The notes below the pieces were generated by a model that saw only the letters and a list, made by a program, of their open reading frames with translations, made no database searches and was not told the DNA's origin. A stretch of 64,000 nucleotides of DNA, taken from contig JAPTYO010000009.1 of NCBI GenBank assembly GCA_036873135.1, forward strand, positions 28,107,756 through 28,171,755, read 5' to 3'. The stretch is from Clarkia xantiana subsp. parviflora. Its lineage: Eukaryota > Streptophyta > Magnoliopsida > Myrtales > Onagraceae. Below, piece after piece: positions 22,187 to 32,228 of the stretch (position 1 is its first letter; the number at the start of each line of letters is the position of its first letter). The position numbers were made by a program, and so were the translations under genes.

Positions 22187-22810
22187 ATGAAGTCGAGGAG
22201 TCAGTGAAGACTGATCCTTTGTAGATGGCGACTTTCGGAAGTCGAGGAGTCGGTTAAGACCGATCCTTTGTAGATCTTCGCCGACTGTATGAAGTCGAGG
22301 AGTCAGTGAAGACTGATCCTTTGTAGATCTTCGCCGACTGTATGAAGTCGAGGAGTCAGTGAAGACTGATCCTTTGTAGATCTTCTCCGGCTGTATGATG
22401 TCGAGGAGTCAGTGAAGACTGATCCTTTATAGATCTTCGCCGACTGTATGAAGTCGAGGAGTCAGTGAAGACTGATCATTTGTAGATCTTCGCCGACTGT
22501 ATGAAGTCGAGGAGTCAGTGAAGACTGATCATTTGTATATCTTCGCCGACTGTATGAAGTCGAGGAGTCAGTGAAGACTGATCCTTTGTAGATCTTCGCC
22601 GATTGTATGAAGTTGAGGAGTCAGTGAAGACTGATCCTTTGAAGATCTCCGCCGACTGTATGAAGTCGAGGAGTCAGTGAAGACTGATCCTTTGTAGATC
22701 TTCGCCGACTGTATGAAGTCGAGGAGTCAGTGAAGACTGATCCTTTGTAGATCTTCGCCGACTGTATGAAGTCGAGGAGTCAGTGAAGACTGATCCTTTG
22801 TAGATCTTCC
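22187..22810. repeat. Element B array, 53-bp family (12 units)
   Basis: Twelve copies of a unit GAAGTCGAGGAGTCAGTGAA, then GACTGATCCTTTGTAGATCT, then TCGCCGACTGTAT, with a period of 53 bp for nearly every copy. The first two units are more diverged (GTCGGTTAAGACC variant) and the inner ones differ by single substitutions. The homogeneity indicates recent unequal exchange or replication slippage. Confidence 0.92.
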
Positions 22811-23190
22811 ATCGAATTGTTGCCGTACCTAGGCTTTAGTCGCCATTTTGGGCACATAATGGTCGACAACCGATGTGTAGACTTCGATCGAATCGTCGCC
22901 GTACCTAGGCTTTGGTCGCCATTTTGGGCACATAATGCTCGACGACCGATTTGTAGACCTTCCATCGAATTGTCGCCGTACCTAGGCTTTAGTCGCCATT
23001 TTGGGCACATAATGGTCGACAACCGATTTGTAGACTTCGATCGAATCGTCGCCGTACCTAGGATTTGGTCGCCATTTTGGGCACATAATGGTCGACGGCC
23101 GATTTGTAGACCTTCCATCGAATTGTCGCCGTACCTAGGCTTTAGTCGCCATTTTGGGCACATAATGGTCGACAACCGATTTGTAGCGAG
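22811..23190. repeat. Element B array, 76-bp family, right block (5 units, alternating types)
   Basis: Five units with a period of 76-77 bp. Two types alternate: one with CTTTAG before TCGCCATTTTGGG and GACAACCGAT after it, and one with TTTGG and GACGACC/GACGGCC. The repeat is therefore a dimer of about 152 bp, a higher-order structure as seen in plant satellites. Confidence 0.88.
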
Positions 23191-23304
23191 TTTGAGGGTG
23201 GTGACATTGGAATGATGATTTCTTTATGAAGAAAGTAGATCGAAGGATCTTTTTCATTCATCAATTCCTGAATATTTCATCAAAAAATGAAAACTCGACA
23301 TTAG

Positions 23305-24907
23305 TTATAACAAATATCTATCATAGAATTTGATTATGACTTCTCTGCTTGTCGTGTCGCGGCTTGATAACAATGTCGAGCCATGTTTTGGTCCCCCCGC
23401 CGATAAAGTTGATCGTTCCTCTTGGGGGGGTTGATCACGAGGAGGAGATCGAGATTCCTCCCTTGGGCTACGATTTCGCTTCTTCGGAATATTTGGGTTC
23501 TTTTCCACAAATTTTAATAATTTGCCCCTCTGGATAAGGGTCTCTATATCTTCCTTCAAGAGGGTATACCCATTTGTGTTATGCCCCATTACCTGATGGT
23601 AGCGACAGTAAGCATTTACCTGGTGACCCAGCATATTTCTTCTTGCCGGTGGCGGGTTAGTAAGGCGGAGCTTCTCCATTTCCTGAAGTACTACCGATAC
23701 ATTATGGGTATGAGGAGTATATTCGGAGGGATAAGGATTTAGAATCTCTCCTTATTCCTTGTCGATTTCCCGGGCGGAAGTCTCGCTCACGTCTTTCTTC
23801 CCTCCTGGGCGGTCGGGAAGCGGAGCCCTCCTCGATCTTGGCGGGCACCAGTTGTTTCTTGACTTCTTCGGGCAACCCTTCATGTGACCTTTCTAGGTCG
23901 ATGAATTTCTTTACTTTGACTGCGAGGGCGTCAATCCTTTGCACGGGCTTCATCACCACGCTGTCTTTCAGAGCTTGGCTCTGCACTCTAAGACCCCTCC
24001 AGAAGGTCCGGATCAACTCGCCATCTGTGGCGTCCTCGTTCAGCTGTTGGAGTATCTTGTGAAACCTTGTGTAGTAGTTGGCCAAGGTTTCACCTGGGCC
24101 TTGCTCGATCTTGTCGAGGAAGTTCATGCTCTTGAGGCGCTGCCTCTAACCTATGTGTCCTTCAATGAATTTGGTTTTCAGCTCATCCCACGAGTCTATA
24201 GAGTTGTCGGGGAGACCATAAAACCAAGTAGACGCCTCTTCCTTCAGCGTGGTTGGGAAGAGTGCTGCATAAGATCAGGCGATGCCCCTCTTCCCAAGAG
24301 GGAGGAGTTGTGGGCGTTGATTTGGCGAACTAGGTCGCCTTCTCCGGTATAATCGTCGATGCTCCTCGCGAAGACTTGCGGGGGAACTCGAGTATTGAAT
24401 AGCCTTTTGGTGAAGGGGTGAGAAGTATTGATCACGAACGATGAGCAAATCGTTCACACCTCGCCTCTTCTTCTCCAACAGTTCTTCGACCTGCCCTATT
24501 GTGAATAGGACAGGCTCCTTGCTCGCCGTTTCGGCCTCGGGAGATTTAGGGGTTTCTTTCTCCAGGAGATTCTCCTCCTGGATTTTCACACTGGAAGCTA
24601 CTTCTTCCTTTTGTGAGGCCTCTCGGGTTGGCTCTCTTTTTTCTGGAATAGCCCCTGCCTGGGTTTCGTTCCAAAAAGTAATAAAGGCAGCTATTACCTC
24701 CAGAGGAACAGCCTGGGGAGCTATCCTCGCATCTTCCAAAATTAGCAGAGATTTGGAATGGTTGAGGGTTTCATCGCCGCCAACACCATTAGATTGGGGT
24801 ATTGGGGGATCTTCTTGGGGGATCGGCCTCAATGTGGTAGGATCCACTGGTAGACTACTCCTTTCTTCCACCGGAGTGTTGGAAATCTTGCTCTTTTTGG
24901 CAGCCAT
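23305..24907 (-). pseudogene. gag of element B, frameshifted
   Basis: The likely start is ATG 24907 (MAAKKSKISNT), about 15 bp inside the PBS. It encodes an acidic, Pro/Glu-rich N-terminus, then RVPPQVFARSIDDYTGEGDL (capsid start), FLDKIEQGPGETLANYYTRF, ILQQLNEDATDGELIRTFW and a basic linker (RRERDFRPGNRQ). The knuckle region is YCRYHQVMGHNTNGY, where the final Cys of the Tat-type CxxH-GHxTxxC motif is Tyr. Frames change at about 24430, 24240 and 23700, so no intact protein is made. A TAA/TAG-rich tail follows into the array. No protease is visible. Confidence 0.8.
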
Positions 24908-24919
24908 GATTTTTTTATC

Positions 24920-24939
24920 TGTTCCCACAGACGGCGCCA
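24920..24939 (-). other. Primer-binding site of element B
   Basis: On the minus strand the site reads TGGCGCCGTCTGTGGGAA, two bases from the LTR. TGGCGCCGT is the PBS start common in the Tat/Athila groups. The matching tRNA was not determined. Elements C and D carry related sites (TGGCGCCGTCTGCGG near 29058-29072; TGGCGCCGTACTCTG near 39074-39088). Confidence 0.8.
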
Positions 24940-24941
24940 AA

Positions 24942-25714
24942 TGTTGGGATCAAAATGACGTGGTCACAAACTTCACGGAATGGACTTCTAGGCTTCGCCT
25001 TGGACGTAGCTCTCTCGAGGACTTGATTTCCTCCGGGAGACTTTTTAAGGTCGAGCACCTAAAAAGGGGTGGGGATGGCCCCTGATTCCACTCCGAAGCT
25101 TAAGTTAGTAATGTATTTGAGAGTGTAATATATAAGTATTCAGAGCAGATTTTTCTTAATTGAAGGAGATAGCCCCCTATTTATAGGGAGAGGTTTACCG
25201 ACTTTGTAGAGGCGGCTACTGGCCTCTGATTGGTTGCCTAGGGGCGGCAATCAGCCCTTTGTGATTGGCTGATAGAAGCGGTTGTCAGTCAGCTGGTGAC
25301 AAGCAGGTCGGCACCTCATGTTTACTTCGGAGGAAGGTTTTCCTTTTAAGCAGGTGACAAGTAGGTCGCCACCTCACCTTTACTTCGGGGGAAGGTTTTC
25401 CCTTGGAGACGGTGGGAAGTAGGTCGCCACCTGTCTTTACTTCGAGGGAAGGTTTTCCTTTGGAGACGGTGGGAAACGGGTCGCCACCTGTCCTATGGAA
25501 GATTCTCTAAGTCTCCATAGTCGACCAGTCATTCTTTTGAAGTCGACTTCTTCATGATCGGTAGTCGACCTTTTATCTCCAAATGGTTGGAATAAACAAG
25601 AAAGGTCGTCGACTTCTTCTCCTCGCCCTGAAAGCGTACTCGACCTGTCACCTGTAGGAAATCACCATAGACCAAGAACGTACATACATAGTCGGGTTTA
25701 TTTATAACCCAACA
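24942..25714 (-). repeat. 5' LTR of element B
   Basis: 773 bp, same length as 20515-21287, ending ATAACCCAACA before TSD GTATG. It shares the three-fold U3 repeat and the palindromic TATA region. Visible differences from the other LTR are single-base, for example GGTCACAAAC against GGCCACAAAC and GAGGACTTG against GATGAATTG. Confidence 0.9.
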
Positions 25715-25719
25715 GTATG

Positions 25720-26084
25720 TATGGTGTAGTGATGTACCTACGAAAATACATTGATTTCGTTAGATAGTTGTTGCAATTACAAAGTTGAAAATATATGGAG
25801 TTATGAATCCCCTTCAAATAATGTAAGTAATAGATAGAATAGGAGCCTGATACGAGGACTCCTTGGTTGTGTAGGAAACTTTCCTAGATGCGGATGCGTC
25901 AAGTTCGGACGCGACAGGTGCGAACGCGACAGGTGCGGATGCGTCGAGCGCGGACTTTTTCAAGTAACCCCCGCTAAATGTGTTGGTGGATATGTATGTA
26001 TAAAGAGATGAACGCTCTTGATGACTCTCGGGGTGGTGGGATCTTGTCGTAGAGGACGGTGTTGTACAGCTCTCCAATTTCACT
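25720..26084 (-). other. End of the element C coding remnant, beside element B
   Basis: On the minus strand this continues from the protein that stops near 26232, with stops. It contains a run GFP-like in composition, rich in DAS/APVA, encoded by repeated GTGCGGATGCGTC and GTGCGAACGCGAC phrases at 25880-25955. No known domain. 25715-25719 is the right TSD of element B. Confidence 0.4.
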
Positions 26085-29019
26085 CCTTAAAGGTGTGAAA
26101 TGTACTGTCCTGCCGTCGCTCAGCTTGTAATAGCTTCTTTCCTATTCTTCTTCTATCTGTATGGCCTGCCATAGCTTGTGGTTGAACTCTTCCACTGAGG
26201 TTATTGATGCGATTCGCTCCTCTCCTCCGAATTATTTGTCGGCGTCCTTCCTTAGTTGTCTGAAGAAGGCTCTGACAAATTCATTCTTTTTTATGTTGAG
26301 TTCAGCCGCCACCGTTGCTAGCCTTACGAAATAGCTTTTTATCAGCTCATCTCCTTTTTGCTGGATACCATTCAGGTCTTTCAGACTCTTCCTTCTTTCG
26401 CCCCTCCTTCTTTTCTTTTCTTCTCTCCTCTTTTCTTCCATCTCTTCTACCTCTTCCTCAGCTTGCTCATGGGCTTCATGTCTCTTCCTCTTCTTGAGTG
26501 CCCCCTTGGTCATCTTCAGGAGATGGGTCATCACGCCCTTCACCATTCCTAGCATGCCCCTCCATCCTTGCCGCATTCCTACATTTTCATTTCTTCTTTG
26601 TGCCTCTATGAAAGCGACAGGGATCCCTTCACGTGCCTTCCTCCTCATGGCATTTAAGTAGCACTTTCTCGATGTTTCTTGGTCTCCGAGGACCTCTCCT
26701 ATGCCATTCGGGGTTGGGAACTTCATCTTCTGATGGACAGTGGAGGGGACTATGCGGTTTGGGTTGATGGTTGTACGTCCTAATATCCCATTATAGGCCC
26801 CCAATTCTTCGACAACCACGAATGTGACCATCAGGTACAGTTGCGTCCATCCTTCGCCTAGGGTCACAGGAAGGGTGATTATTCCAAGCGGGTATGTTGT
26901 TGCTCTTGCGAAGCTGACCAAGGGGAAATTGACAGGCTTGAGGTCTCTTTCTGACTTTCCAATGGCTCTTATCACATCAATGTGGAGTATGTCAGTAGAG
27001 CTGCCTCCATCCACTAGCATTCTTCTTACATTGCAACATGAGATATCCATTGTGATGACCAAGGCGTCATCGTGTGGCTAGACCACGTACTTCAAGTCCT
27101 CGTCAGAGAATACTATTTTCATGTTCTCGACCGGCCTTTGTCGCTTCCCAAATGGAGGCATCTCATTGATCTGAGTCATGTAGACCTCTCTTGAGTTGGA
27201 AGCCTCTCCTCCTGCTGCCAAGCCTCCATGTATGACATTGATCGTCAGTTTTTTTGTTCTGGGGGGGAGGGAAGTCCTCCATTTTCTCCTTCCTATTTCC
27301 TTTTCCATTGTACTTTGGTTGGGGGCTTCTTTCTCTTTTCCGTTCGTCCTTAACGAAGTTCTTTAACATTCCCTCTTGGATGAGGCTCTCGATGTCACGT
27401 TGCAGGTGAAAGCAGTTGTCTGTATGGTGCCCGTCGGCATTGTGGTATTCACACCACTACTCGATGTTGTTGCCCATCCTTGTCTTTCTCTTCTCCGTTG
27501 GCGGAGTCCACAAGTTTAGCCTTTTCATCTCTTGGAGAATGACTTAGGATTCCCTTGTGAGGGGGGTAAAGACAATGCTATGTATGCCTTGAGGCCTTGA
27601 CTGCTCGGTTGCTATTGCTCCACCCTGCGGTGTCCATGGCTGTCTTCGTGGTGCTTGTTGTGGGATCCCCGTCGGCTGGGGTTCTCCAAATCAATGTATG
27701 CCTTCACTCTCTCGGCCATCTCTTCTAGGGTCTTGATTAGTAGGACTTCCACATTATCTACTAGAGGTGCCCCCAGCGTCCCAAATTCCTGATAAAGGCT
27801 CTGACTATTTCTCATTCGGATAGCTCTGCTGCTATGTCCGCGATGTTCTGGTTGAACCTCATGTAATAGCTTGCTAAGCTTTCGTCATATCCTTGTTTCA
27901 CGTCGTCTAGTGTTGAGTCTCCCTTTAATAGTTGTCTCTCCCCCAAGTATTGTTGAATGAACTTGTCCTTTAGGTCCGCCCAAGAGGCAATTGATCCTTG
28001 GGGAAGATTGAAGAACCAGTATGAGGCGTTTCCTGCCAAGGTTAAGGGGAACAATATTGCGAAGTGATCCTCCACGGTGGTCCTTCCTAGGAGCAACGAC
28101 TCATGTTTTTGGATATGTTGTATCAGGTCTCATTTGCCAACATAGTCAGCAATCTGACGCGGCTGGACGTTCGGGGGTACCATTGTATGGATTAGCTCTT
28201 GAGTAAAGGAGTGTGAAGCTCTATCTCTCAGCTTGTGCATTGCCCTCCCTTTTGAGTCCTTGATCTTTCGTGCTATCAGCTCCTCTACTTCTTCTCTTGT
28301 GAGTGCTATGTTTTGCAAGTTCTGATGCATTGCGGGTTGGGGTCCGACGTACCCCTGTCCATCTCGTGGTCCCGGCTGCCTCTGGTGGTTCTGGGGCTGT
28401 GCATGTCCTTGGTTGTTCTGGGGTCCTAAAACCCTTGGCCGTTCAGAGGTGCATCTTGTCCTTAGCTATTCTGGGATCTTGCATATCCTTAGCTATTCTG
28501 AGGTGCCGCATACCTTTGGTCATTCTGAGGTCCTGCGTATCTGTGTCCGCTATTTGCCTGATTGTTAGCCCCTCTTGGTTGGGGATACCCTCCTTCTTGG
28601 TACTGCTGGTTGTTAGAGCGGGTGTACGCCGGTTGGTTTCCCCCCATTGACCTTGGAGGTGATGCATGGTACCTTGGTTGTTCCTGCCTTAGATTTGCCC
28701 TTAAGCGCTATCTTCTGTCCAACATTTCCTCCAATGCTGCCATCATCTCTGGTGTGATATTATATGTCCTTGGGTTTCCTTCTTGGGGCGGTTGTGGGCG
28801 TGGTTGGTTGACTGTTTGTTCCGGATGAGCATTGGTCGAGGAATTCTGTTCCTCTGGGATTGGTTGTTCCCTGATCCTAACTTCCTCCCAATGCTCTTCC
28901 ACATTTGCATGTTGGCCTACCACTGGTGGTTGCCTGCCTCATCCTGGTGGTGCTTGGTTGTTTCGCCCCATTGGTATTTGCCTACTCGACTCTCCAACCT
29001 GCCTTCTTGTTACCGCCAT
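26085..29019 (-). pseudogene. gag-protease of element C, broken, with a second gag-like segment after the protease
   Basis: The start is probably ATG 29019 (MAVTRRQVG). In order it has a Pro/Gln-rich N-terminus with MMAALEEMLDRR (stop after), EEVEELIARKIKDSKGRAM (28330-28130) and the capsid (LAGNASYWFFNLPQGSIASW, SLASYYMRFNQNIADIA; 28096-27812). A CxxH...GHHTDNC-type knuckle lies near 27400-27450. The aspartic protease (27062-26640) has DGGSS in place of DTGAS/DSGSS, then YNGILGRTTIN and VPSTVHQKMKFPTP. The same frame then runs into a Lys/Arg/Glu-rich stretch and a gag-like helix (ELIKSYFVRLATVAAELN, FVRAFFRQLRKDADK) before a stop at 26232. Stops and frame changes show it is dead. Confidence 0.72.
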
Positions 29020-29077
29020 CGATCGCTAGTAGTAGCTATGTTCTTTCTTGTTCGAATCCGCAGACGGCGCCAATTTT

Positions 29078-29797
29078 TGCTCACGTGTGTTCGTCGTGGG
29101 CTTCTCCTTCGTAGATGGGTTTCTCCTTATCGATCTTATTCTTTGATGGGCTTCTCCTTTTTGATCATCTCCTTGCTTCCCTGCAAAAGGGGCACCAGGG
29201 GTTCCCGGTAAGCCCACTCTGAAGCTTAAGTTAGTGAGAGCTTCTAGAGAGAGGGTGAGCTTAGAGAGAGAGTGAGCTTAGAGAGAGAGTGAATCCCTTC
29301 AAATGAGGGGATGAGCTCTTTATTTATAGAGTTTCTATTGGACCGCCCCGGTTCCAGTGGGTCTCTGGTCCGGCTGTGGCGGGTTCGTAATTATGGGTTG
29401 GTCTTGACTGTAAATAAATTGCCTTTGACTTTGGTTCGACCGTATGTAAGTTCAACGTGGTTATGTGTTGGTGTGTGACCCTTCAAGGGCAAGCCCCGGG
29501 CGAGATATCGTCCGGTGGTAGGGGTCCGGACGAGAGAGGCTCGTCCGGAAGGACGGGGGTATCCGAAGGGGTACCCCTAGGACCTTGCTCGGGTGCCCGG
29601 GCAAGGAGCACCTTTCTCGGGTCCCTGGTGGTTTTTCTACCCGGGGTCTTTCCGAGTGGGCTTTTCACTCGGGATATTTTCCGGGCCCAAGTGATGGGCC
29701 TCGGGTGTCCGTATCCTAAGTCTCGGGTTATATCCAGTTCCGGTCCACTTCTCGGGTCCGGTTATTGATGGCTTGGACGTATATCCACCAAAGTTCA
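29078..29797 (-). repeat. 5' LTR of element C (approximate)
   Basis: It lies beside the PBS TGGCGCCGTCTGCGG (minus strand, 29058-29072). A start at TGCTCACG (29078) and an end near 29797 (TTCACA) are assumed. On the minus strand, TATA CTCTATAAATAAAG lies at about 29316-29330. TTAGAGAGAGAGTGAGC occurs in tandem near 29250-29290. Direct comparison with a second LTR was not possible. Confidence 0.5.
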
Positions 29798-30184
29798 CAT
29801 GTAATTCACCGACTCTTGTATTCACTAGGTGGCCACCAACCGGATATTAGTTGAAGGTTGTGAATACTTGTACGGATGCCTCAAAGTAGTGTTCCTATGT
29901 GGAAACTAGGAAATTGGAGAATTATCAGTTGACCTAGGATAAAGCGTGGTACAATATAAATGTTGTTTATAACAGGTTGATTGGAGAAAAGGGAATCAAC
30001 GTTCCGCGGGCGCTACAACACTCCTAACAGATGAGTAGCACGATGCCCGTCGTATCAACCGGTCGCACGGCAAACCTCGTATGAACTATTCGGAAGCAAG
30101 GAGCAGATCAAAGGAGAGAAATGTTTATGCAGATTTGGACGACAATACATTAACAGGCACCCTCCCATTCCGGCGAGTGTGAGC
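29798..30184. other. Spacer between element C and the interrupted Copia LTR, no gene
   Basis: About 390 bp with no ORF of note. It ends GGCGAGTGTGAGC directly before the Copia LTR, which resembles a mutated Copia polypurine tract (GAGTGGGAG-type). If so, this is the last internal piece of a Copia element whose 3' LTR is the one starting at 30185. Confidence 0.4.
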
Positions 30185-30738
30185 TGTAAGCATATGGTAA
30201 TGGGCGCCGTAATTGGTAGCCCATAATATGTATAGTTTACCTAATGAACTTGGGTAAATGTCACATTAGGGTAATTGGGCTAGACCCAAATCCAAATTGA
30301 CATGGGAGGCCCAAAATTGGGCCTCCCCAAATATATAGGCCGGCCGAAAGTTAATGGTGGGGTAAAGTGGAATTTTGTCCACTTTACTCCTCCTATAAAT
30401 AAGAAGTGTTAGGGGATTTTTAGGGTTAATAATAATTTCCTCATGAGAGTGTTTTAGATAGAAAAACCCTCCCCCCTATAACACCTAGTTCGGCCGAACC
30501 ATATCCCTCACCAAGGGTGTGCCAAATTGCTTTCGAGCAAACTCTCCAGAGATCTGTCCCCGTGCCAAGAATCGATCAGAGGCTTTGCTGTGGAGCTTGC
30601 ACCACGTAGGGCTTCTCTAACAAGAACCTCTACGGGTCCCGACCGGAGGACCGTGAACTCCCTCCAGAGAAGATCTTGGGTCTATGGATCATCCTAAAGG
30701 TATGTGTGAATCTTCCGCTGCGTAATTCCGATTACTAG

Positions 30739-31152
30739 TGTCACGGGCCTGGATTATCTAGCGCTCCCTAACCCGTGCGGCCTTAGGATTTCGCTCCTAA
30801 GTCAGCCTTTTCCCTAGAAAAACTAAGAAGAGAAGAGTATGAAGTGGAGAGGAGCTTTGGAACTCAAGTGAATAGATTTCTAAGGATGATTTACAAATGA
30901 GAGAGGGTCTCCCTTTTATAGGCTCCAAGGGAGACATCTACCAACTACCCACATTAATTACAAGGGTCCCAACTACCCATTAAATGCTATCTCTAGATAA
31001 TTCTACACATTACAAGAGATTTCTACAAGTGTGTGGAGTCTTCTAGAATCGCACGCATCCCAAGACTCCCCGGTTATGGATTCCCGACTTGAAAACGAGG
31101 CCCGGCGTGTCACGGACGAGCCTTAGATCATGTAAACTCCGCGTCCGTGACA
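30739..31152 (-). repeat. 3' LTR of the chromovirus
   Basis: 414 bp. On the minus strand TATA CCTATAAAAGGGAG lies near 30910-30923. It abuts the polypurine tract at 31153. It lacks the extra TTCTAGAATC found in the right LTR. Confidence 0.88.
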
Positions 31153-31163
31153 TTCTCCCCCAC

Positions 31164-32228
31164 CTAATCGAGCGACGCCCTCGTCGCGTCCGCATCATGG
31201 AAAGCCTTGATCTCCTTCGTGAATTGCCAAAGGTCTTCCGCCGGCTCCCAGCTTGCTTCGGACTCTGGCAATCCCTTCCACTTGATGAGGTATTCCCGCT
31301 TCGGCTTGCACCAACGTTTTCGTACCTCCCGATCCGCCAAAATCTCTTCAACGTCTCGGTCGTAGGCCGTCTTTGCTCCAATTGGTGCACGAGATGATTC
31401 CGCCCGGCTTGGATCCTCCTTGTCCTCGTGAAAAGGCTTGAGCATACTCACGTGAAAAACCGGATGGACCTTCATTTTGGTTGGAAGCTCCACCTTATAC
31501 GCCACCTTCCCGACTCGTTTGAGAACCCGGAATGGACCCTCGTAGCGACGAACAAGCCCCTTGTGGATGTCCTTGTGACGGAGAATATTGTGCATCTTCA
31601 CCATCACTTGGTCGCCCACCTTGTACTCGATGTGCCTCCGCTTCTTGTCCGCCCACTTCTTCATCCGTTTAGTGGCTTTGTTTAGGCACGACCGCGCTAT
31701 GTCCGCCTCCTCTTGCCAAGACTTGGCGAACTTGTATGCTGATGAACTACTCCCCTTATAGCCCGTTGCCACCGTACTTGGGGTCGATGGTTGTTGTCCC
31801 GTCACGATCTCGAATGGACTCCTCCCCGTGGACTCGCTCCTTTGCAAGTTGTAGGAGAATTGGGCCACATCCAGCAATTTCGCCCAATCGGTTTGTGTCG
31901 AGCTCACGTAGTGGCGAAGGTACAGCTCCAAGAGTGCATTGACTCGCTCCGTTTGTCCGTCGGTTTGAGGATGCAAACTCGTGGAGAAGTTTAAGTCCGT
32001 ACCTAGCATTTTGAAGAGCTCCGTCCAAAACCTCCCGGTGAATCGTGGGTCTCGATCGCTCACGATTGTGGATGGCACTCCCCAATACTTCACAACGTGC
32101 TTCATGAAAAGCTTGGCCGCCTCCTCCGCTGGGCAATCTTTCTTGGCCGGAATGAACGTCGCGTACTTGGAGAACCTGTCCACCACCACCATTAGCGTTT
32201 GACGATGAAGTCCATCGAGACGCTCTCC
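31164..32228 (-). pseudogene. Integrase core to chromodomain of the chromovirus (frame separated from RT)
   Basis: The coding part begins near [19 protein letters not shown] and stops at 31164-31166. The core carries SDRDPRF (second Asp) and TDGQTERVN (Glu). A C-terminal DNA-binding region follows (VGDQVMVKM, RRYEGPFRVLKRVGKVAYKV, HPVFHVSMLKPFH). A chromodomain of about 50 residues sits near the end: DVEEILADREVRKR, YLIKWKGLPESEASWEP, LWQF. All three aromatic-cage-type positions look occupied (YLIKWKG, W). Chromodomains of this group can bind histone marks and direct insertion. The frame is offset from the RT frame by a small deletion around 32192-32205, so integrase could not be made as one polyprotein. 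Confidence 0.85.

Larger units (their letters stand above)
20515..25714 (-). mobile_element. Element B: non-autonomous Tat/Ogre-like LTR retrotransposon
   Basis: 5200 bp with two LTRs of 773 bp each (20515-21287 and 24942-25714), TGTTGGGATC...ATAACCCAACA, flanked by the perfect TSD GTATG (20510-20514 and 25715-25719). Orientation is minus. The PBS TGGCGCCGTCTGTGGGAA lies just inside the right LTR and the polypurine tract (TCTCGGGGGCAAG) just inside the left LTR. It holds a frameshifted gag with a zinc-knuckle remnant, then a satellite-like array, then a short ORF on the opposite strand. No protease, RT or integrase is present. Such elements must borrow enzymes from an autonomous Tat relative. 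The LTRs differ at only a few positions by eye, so insertion was recent. The host sequence is element C. Confidence 0.9.
15780..29797 (-). mobile_element. Element C: Tat/Ogre-like retrotransposon, split by element B; boundaries approximate
   Basis: Minus-strand element inferred from a PBS and LTR at its right end (about 29058-29797), a broken gag-protease at 26085-29019, and a long non-coding, minisatellite-rich part at 15780-20514, interrupted by element B with a perfect TSD. I see no RT or integrase, so it is also non-autonomous, or its pol was lost. The left LTR was not found, so the left end is a guess. The order LTR, gag(-protease), tandem repeats repeats the plan of element B with unrelated repeat sequences. 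Confidence 0.55.

Noticed and set aside
15780..23190. Regular repeats that might suggest a CRISPR array
   Set aside because: The units are contiguous tandem repeats without unique spacers, and the DNA is plant nuclear. They are minisatellites.
22780..23215. Long ORFs on both strands across the 76-bp repeats
   Set aside because: Open frames on both strands come from lack of stops in the repeated unit. The frame changes from unit to unit because 76 is not a multiple of three. Not genes.
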